A stretch of 34,821 nucleotides of DNA from Planctomycetota bacterium (GTDB taxonomy: Bacteria; Planctomycetota; UBA1135; GCA-002686595). The DNA is taken from contig JAPLOE010000266.1 in the NCBI GenBank assembly GCA_026692705.1, positions 1 to 34,821 on the forward strand, written 5' to 3'. Positions 31,221 to 34,821 of the stretch are shown here, in pieces. The number at the start of each line of letters is the position of its first letter. Within the stretch, counting starts at the first letter, position 1. Below the pieces are notes generated by a model. That model worked only from the letters and a program-made list of their open reading frames with translations, was not told the DNA's origin and did not search any database. The translations under genes were made by a program, and so were the position numbers.

Positions 31221-32321
31221 TCAGCGCTTGCGGCCGCAGCCGGCGCAGAAGCGCGCGTCGGCAGCGAGGGCGGCGCCGCAGCCGCCGCAGAAGCCCTGCG
31301 GAGCGGCGGCGAGTTCCTTGCCGCAGGCCGAGCAGAATTTTCCGGGTGACACGGCCGACCCGCAGGCGCCACAGCCAACCTTGGCCGCGGCCGGAACGGT
31401 CGCTTCGGGCGCCGCGGGACGCTGGGACTGCAGCATCTGCTGGGCAAGGCCGAGGCCGACGCCAAGCCCCGCTCCACCGAGCAGGCCACTGCCGCCCTCA
31501 CCACCACCGCCGCCACCCTTGGCCATGCCTTCGCCTGCGCCGAGCATCGCCTTGCCGGCCGCGAACTTCTGGAAGCTGTCGACGCCGCCGACGGTGCGCA
31601 GGTAAGCCGCATCCGTGTAGAGCTTCTTGAGGTTGACCGCGTCGCCTTCGGCGATCGCGACGACGAAGTTGCCCAGGCGCGGGATCGCGAGGCCGTAGCT
31701 CGTCACGTGCTGGCCGAGGCCCGCGAGCACGTCCGCCTCGATCTCCTCGGTGTAGGCGCCGCTGGTGACGTCGAGCAACGGCCAACGGTTCTTGACGACG
31801 AGCTCGGCCACGCGGTCGCGCACGACCTTGAGCACCTGCTCCTTCATCCAGCCGGGCACCTGCTGGGGATCGCTGCGCCCCATGCCGACGAGGCCCGTGA
31901 TCAGCGCCGCCGGATCGACGACGCGGAAGGCGAACTCGCCGTGCACCATCGTCTCGACCGGCACGCCGGACTTGGGGTCCTCGACGTTGCCGATGCGCCC
32001 GCCGAACTTGTTGCTGACGTGCTCGCGCACGTTGACGAAGAACACCTCGGCGATGAACACGCGCCCGCCGGTGAACGAGTCGACGAGGTTGGAGAGGAAC
32101 GGCAGGTTGGCGGTGTCGAGCGTGTGGCGGCCAGGGCCGAGCGTCGCGACCACCTTGCCGTCGCGGAAGAAGACGCACTTCTCGTCGGACTCGACGGTCA
32201 GCTGCGACTTCATCGGGATCGTCGGGTCGGGGTGCTTCCAGACCACGAGCGGCTTCGCGTCGTCGGGACGCGCGATCATCATCTCGCCGACGCCGCGCTT
32301 CAGCCAATCCATCACGCCCAT
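31221..32321 (-). CDS. SPFH (stomatin/prohibitin-like) protein with C-terminal zinc ribbons
   Basis: The 366-aa product fits the COG4260 group, SPFH/Band-7-like proteins with C-terminal zinc ribbons (e.g. B. subtilis YdjI, linked to membrane recruitment of PspA). The N-terminal part shows LVVWKHPDPTIPMKSQLTVE, VFFRDGKVVATLGPGRHTLD and FVNVREHVSNKFGG. Helix-rich SPFH sequence to about 255 and a long Gly-rich segment follow (AGEGMAKGGGGGGEGGSGLL). Two CxxC...CxxC ribbons end the protein: CGACGSAVSPGKFCSACG and FCGGCGAALAADARFCAGCG. No transmembrane helix is obvious, so it probably associates peripherally. An AGGAG sequence before the ATG at 32321 supports that start. No pspA-like gene is nearby. 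Confidence 0.88.
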   Translation of the reverse strand: MGVMDWLKRGVGEMMIARPDDAKPLVVWKHPDPTIPMKSQLTVESDEKCVFFRDGKVVATLGPGRHTLDTANLPFLSNLVDSFTGGRVFIAEVFFVNVREHVSNKFGGRIGNVEDPKSGVPVETMVHGEFAFRVVDPAALITGLVGMGRSDPQQVPGWMKEQVLKVVRDRVAELVVKNRWPLLDVTSGAYTEEIEADVLAGLGQHVTSYGLAIPRLGNFVVAIAEGDAVNLKKLYTDAAYLRTVGGVDSFQKFAAGKAMLGAGEGMAKGGGGGGEGGSGLLGGAGLGVGLGLAQQMLQSQRPAAPEATVPAAAKVGCGACGSAVSPGKFCSACGKELAAAPQGFCGGCGAALAADARFCAGCGRKR

Positions 32322-32461
32322 CTCGCTTGCTCCTTGGCTCTCGTACCGGTTGAAACTCGCCGCCCGAACGAGCGGAACGCGCGCTTACGCGCACGCACCG
32401 GCTCCCATTCACGCGGTTTTCGCCGCGCGCGCACAGCCTACCGTGGGGGCCAGCCCGACGC

Positions 32462-33175
32462 TCAGCGGATGCGGTTGTGCTTGGCGTACTCGCCGCAGCG
32501 CGACGGATCGGGAACACCCTGCTCGTCCCAGAACATCCACGGACCTTCGCGGAGGTTGTTGACGTACGTGCCCTCGGCGGCCTGCTTGCCGTTCTCGTGC
32601 CAGTACTGCCACGGCCCCTCGGCCATGCCGATGTGCAGGAGGCCCGAGGATTTCATCTGCCCGTTGGGGTGGAACTCGATCCAATCCCCTTCGCGCAGGC
32701 CTTCCGCGAAGTCGCCTTCGCGCAGCATGAGCCCGGTCTCCGTGTAGTAGCGCCAGTGCCCGGTGAGCTTGCCACGCTCGTCGTAGCCGCCTTCGCAGCG
32801 CAGCTGGCCGTTCTCGAACCAGGCCTTCATCGGACCGACACGCGTGTACTTGCCGTCCGCTTCCTTGCGCTCGGAGCGCTCCGTCGCGAGCTGGCCGTTC
32901 TCGAAGAACTCCTTCACGTTGACCACCTGACCGACCTCGGCCTTCTCCGGGGTCTGCACGCGCCCGGTGACGACCTTCGGCGGAGCGTCCGGCCCGGCCG
33001 GATTCGCACTGGGGTCGACGGGATCCGCGGGCTTGGGAGTCTCGACCGCGGGCTGCGTCACGGGCGTCGTCTGCGCGGCGGGCGCGGTCGGAGGGACCGG
33101 AGCGGGCGCGACCTCGTCCTTGCAGGCGGTGGTGGCGAGCGGAATCAGACAGGCGAGCAAGTGCAGCGGACGCAT
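32462..33175 (-). CDS. YwqK/MORN-type repeat lipoprotein, shorter paralogue
   Basis: The 237-aa product has a lipoprotein signal (MRPLHLLACLIPLATTAC, Cys 18). A Pro/Ala/Thr-rich linker follows (about 22-75). About six YwqK-type units then run to the end, for example HWRYYTETGLMLREGDF, DWIEFHPNGQMKSSG and PWQYWHENGKQAAEGTY. It shares signal type, linker and repeat with the 353-aa protein at 8329-9390 but has half the repeats. The last unit is unusual (DPSRCGEYAKHNRIR), with a Cys. AGGA lies before the ATG at 33175. Function is unknown; a cell-envelope repeat protein is the safest description. Confidence 0.85.
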   Translation of the reverse strand: MRPLHLLACLIPLATTACKDEVAPAPVPPTAPAAQTTPVTQPAVETPKPADPVDPSANPAGPDAPPKVVTGRVQTPEKAEVGQVVNVKEFFENGQLATERSERKEADGKYTRVGPMKAWFENGQLRCEGGYDERGKLTGHWRYYTETGLMLREGDFAEGLREGDWIEFHPNGQMKSSGLLHIGMAEGPWQYWHENGKQAAEGTYVNNLREGPWMFWDEQGVPDPSRCGEYAKHNRIR

Positions 33176-33292
33176 CGTGGGGTTCCTCGAGGGAGTCAAC
33201 TCCCATCGGATGACGGGGGGAAGATACTCCAGCGGGCTCCCCCACCGGAAACCTGTTCCCGGCCGGAGCCGGTCCGTTACCCTCCCCGCCCG

Positions 33293-34821
33293 ATGAGCAC
33301 GCCCCCTGCCACGAGCGCCGCCCCCTCCGCCCCGTCCGACCGCCGCCTCGGCCTGCGCGACCTCCCGCTCGACGGCGGCGGCGTCAAACGCACGGAATGC
33401 GCGCGCGCGTCGCGGACGAGCTCCGGGGCGACCGTGGTGGTGTTCCGCGCGTTGCTCGAGGATGGCCGCAAGTCCGCGCCGGCGGTGCTCGCCGCGCGCG
33501 ACGACCTCGCGCCGCTCAAGCTCGCCGAGGCGCCGCTGCAGCCGCAGTGGGAGTTCGACGGCTCCTGCGTGCGCGTACAAGTGCCTCTCGGCGAGGGCCA
33601 GCACCTCTACGGCGGTGGCGCGACCGGAGTGCGGCTGCTGCGGCGCGAGGAACGTGTCGAGCTCTGGAACCTGCGCGATCAGGCCGGGCCGGCGCTGCCG
33701 CTCGCGCTCTCGATTGCGCTCGACGGCTCGGCGCGCGCGGTCGTCGCCGACTGCGCCGCGCGGGGTTCGCTGCAGTTCTGCAGCGACGGCGTGGAGTTCG
33801 CGTTCGAGCGCGAGCCGTTCGAACTGTGGCTGGTCAGCGCCGCGGACGTGGCGACGGTGCTCGCGCAGCTGCGCGACTTGCTCGGGCCCGTCGTGCGCCC
33901 GCCGCTGTGGAGCCTCGGCTACCAGCACCTCGTGCGTCGTCCCGAGAGCGCCGATGCGGTGCTCGAGATCGCCGGCCGCTTCCGCTCGCGTCACCTCGCG
34001 TGCGACTCGATCTGGATCGACGACACGCTGCTCGAAAACGACAAGCCGTTCGCGTTCCAGCGCGAGCGTTGCCCGGATCCGAAGGCGCTCGCCGAAGGCC
34101 TGCACGAGCTCGACCTGCAGCTCGTGGCCGCGGCCCAACCGCGGGTTCCGCTGGGGCGCAACGTAGGAGCGCTTCGCGCGGGCCTCGACGAAGGGCACTT
34201 CGTGCTCGACCCGAACGGGCAGCCGCTCAAGGCGCGCACGAACGTTGGACTGGCGCACTTCCCCGATTTCACGCGCGAGGCGACCCGCGCCTGGTGGTCG
34301 GGACAGGTCGAGAAGTTCGCGCTCGAGGGCGTCGACGGCCTGTGGTCGGAGCACGACGCGCCGGACCTCGCGCGTTCCGGCTGGGGCACGCTCGCAGCCG
34401 ACGCGGTGCACCGCGGTTCCACCCGCACGCGCCACGAGCTCGTGCACAATTCGCTCGGATCGCTCGCGTCCTCGGCGCTCTCCGACGGCCTCGCGCTCGC
34501 GCGCCCGGACGCGCGGCCGTTCTGCGCGTCGCGTTCCGCGTTCTTCGCGAGCGCGTCCCACGCTGCGGTGCTCGGCCTCGCCGATGGCGAAGGCTGGGAA
34601 GCGCTGCGCCACGCGTTGCCGCGCGTGCTCTCCGCGGGCCTGAGCGGCTTGCCGTTCTTCGGCTTCGAGATTCCCGCCGGCGCCGAGGCCTCCGGCGAGC
34701 TCTACGCGCGCTGGCACGAGCTCGTGGCGCTGCTCCCGTTCGCGCTGGGGAGCAGTTCGTCGGTCAAGGACCTGCGCTCCGCGTGGTCGCACGGCGGCGA
34801 GGTCGAGCGTGCGATCAAGGC
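33293..34821 (+). CDS. GH31-like glycoside hydrolase family protein, partial, catalytic motif altered
   Basis: The 509 visible residues run off the right edge. The barrel part matches family 31 (alpha-glucosidase-type): PPLWSLGYQHLVRRPESADA, DSIWIDDTLLEN, FPDFTREATRAWWSGQVEKF and then GVDGLWSEHDAP. Near the end are RPFCASRSAFFASASHAAVL and RVLSAGLSGLPFFGFEIPAG followed by ELYARWHELVALLPFALG. Family 31 normally has W-x-D-M-N-E-P, where Asp is the nucleophile. Here the same spacing reads W351-S-Glu353-H-Asp355-Ala356-Pro357. The later W-x-G-D acid/base motif is also degenerate (GLADGEGW, Asp431). It may be an altered-specificity enzyme or a non-catalytic relative. No signal peptide is seen. It is divergent from the YwqK-type lipoprotein. 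Confidence 0.83.
   Translation, partial: MSTPPATSAAPSAPSDRRLGLRDLPLDGGGVKRTECARASRTSSGATVVVFRALLEDGRKSAPAVLAARDDLAPLKLAEAPLQPQWEFDGSCVRVQVPLGEGQHLYGGGATGVRLLRREERVELWNLRDQAGPALPLALSIALDGSARAVVADCAARGSLQFCSDGVEFAFEREPFELWLVSAADVATVLAQLRDLLGPVVRPPLWSLGYQHLVRRPESADAVLEIAGRFRSRHLACDSIWIDDTLLENDKPFAFQRERCPDPKALAEGLHELDLQLVAAAQPRVPLGRNVGALRAGLDEGHFVLDPNGQPLKARTNVGLAHFPDFTREATRAWWSGQVEKFALEGVDGLWSEHDAPDLARSGWGTLAADAVHRGSTRTRHELVHNSLGSLASSALSDGLALARPDARPFCASRSAFFASASHAAVLGLADGEGWEALRHALPRVLSAGLSGLPFFGFEIPAGAEASGELYARWHELVALLPFALGSSSSVKDLRSAWSHGGEVERAIK

Noticed and set aside
1-34821. tRNA genes, CRISPR arrays, insertion sequences, phage genes
   Set aside because: By eye I found no tRNA T-loop context, no regularly spaced direct repeats with spacers, and no transposase or phage-type proteins.

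Overview
The window is very GC-rich and densely coded, with GC-saturated third codon positions. It suggests a member of the Planctomycetota. The evidence is the set of large exported proteins with signal peptides, Cys-rich calcium-type repeats and a shared C-terminal module ending in a W-x-RDP segment and a final Cys-Pro or Cys-Gln. Supporting signs are a sulfatase-like protein with TPR repeats, YwqK/MORN-type lipoproteins, and HEAT-repeat proteins encoded upstream of enzymes. The phylum is inferred from gene style; no rRNA gene is present to confirm it. I found no tRNA, rRNA, CRISPR array, insertion sequence or prophage, so this looks like ordinary chromosome.

Left part (1-8315): the start of mnmA leaves the window on the minus strand. 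Divergent from it are yajC, a YraN-family nuclease-like gene and a polyprenyl-phosphate sugar transferase. mnmG follows on the minus strand, so both MnmA and MnmG, which modify the tRNA wobble uridine, are encoded here. Then comes a tightly overlapped plus-strand set: HEAT/TPR exported protein, histone-deacetylase-family hydrolase and radical SAM protein.

Middle (8329-19357): a 12-repeat YwqK-type lipoprotein and a metallo-beta-lactamase/lamin-tail exported protein lie on the minus strand. An AsmA-like protein overlaps a membrane-anchored hypothetical on the plus strand. SlyD-type FKBP and an M18 aminopeptidase are on the minus strand. A HEAT-repeat protein overlaps a sulfatase-like lipoprotein with TPRs, and a Ppx/GppA phosphatase follows.

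Right part (19370-34821): polyphosphate kinase sits opposite Ppx and divergent from a SixA phosphatase and a methyltransferase, making a small polyphosphate/phosphohistidine cluster. A KaiB-like gene overlaps a PAS-PAS-GGDEF-EAL gene whose EAL domain is broken by an internal deletion with frameshift. An APC permease and a PQQ-type sugar dehydrogenase are followed by an 849-base gene-free stretch bounded by two convincing terminators. After it come a secreted Cys-rich protein, an SPFH protein with two zinc ribbons, a second YwqK-type lipoprotein, and a truncated GH31-like gene whose catalytic motif is altered.

The best leads are the KaiB-cyclic-di-GMP pair and its damaged EAL domain, the module shared by three exported proteins, and the GH31-like protein lacking the normal nucleophile motif. 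Five gene junctions are 4-base GTGA or ATGA overlaps, which points to widespread translational coupling.
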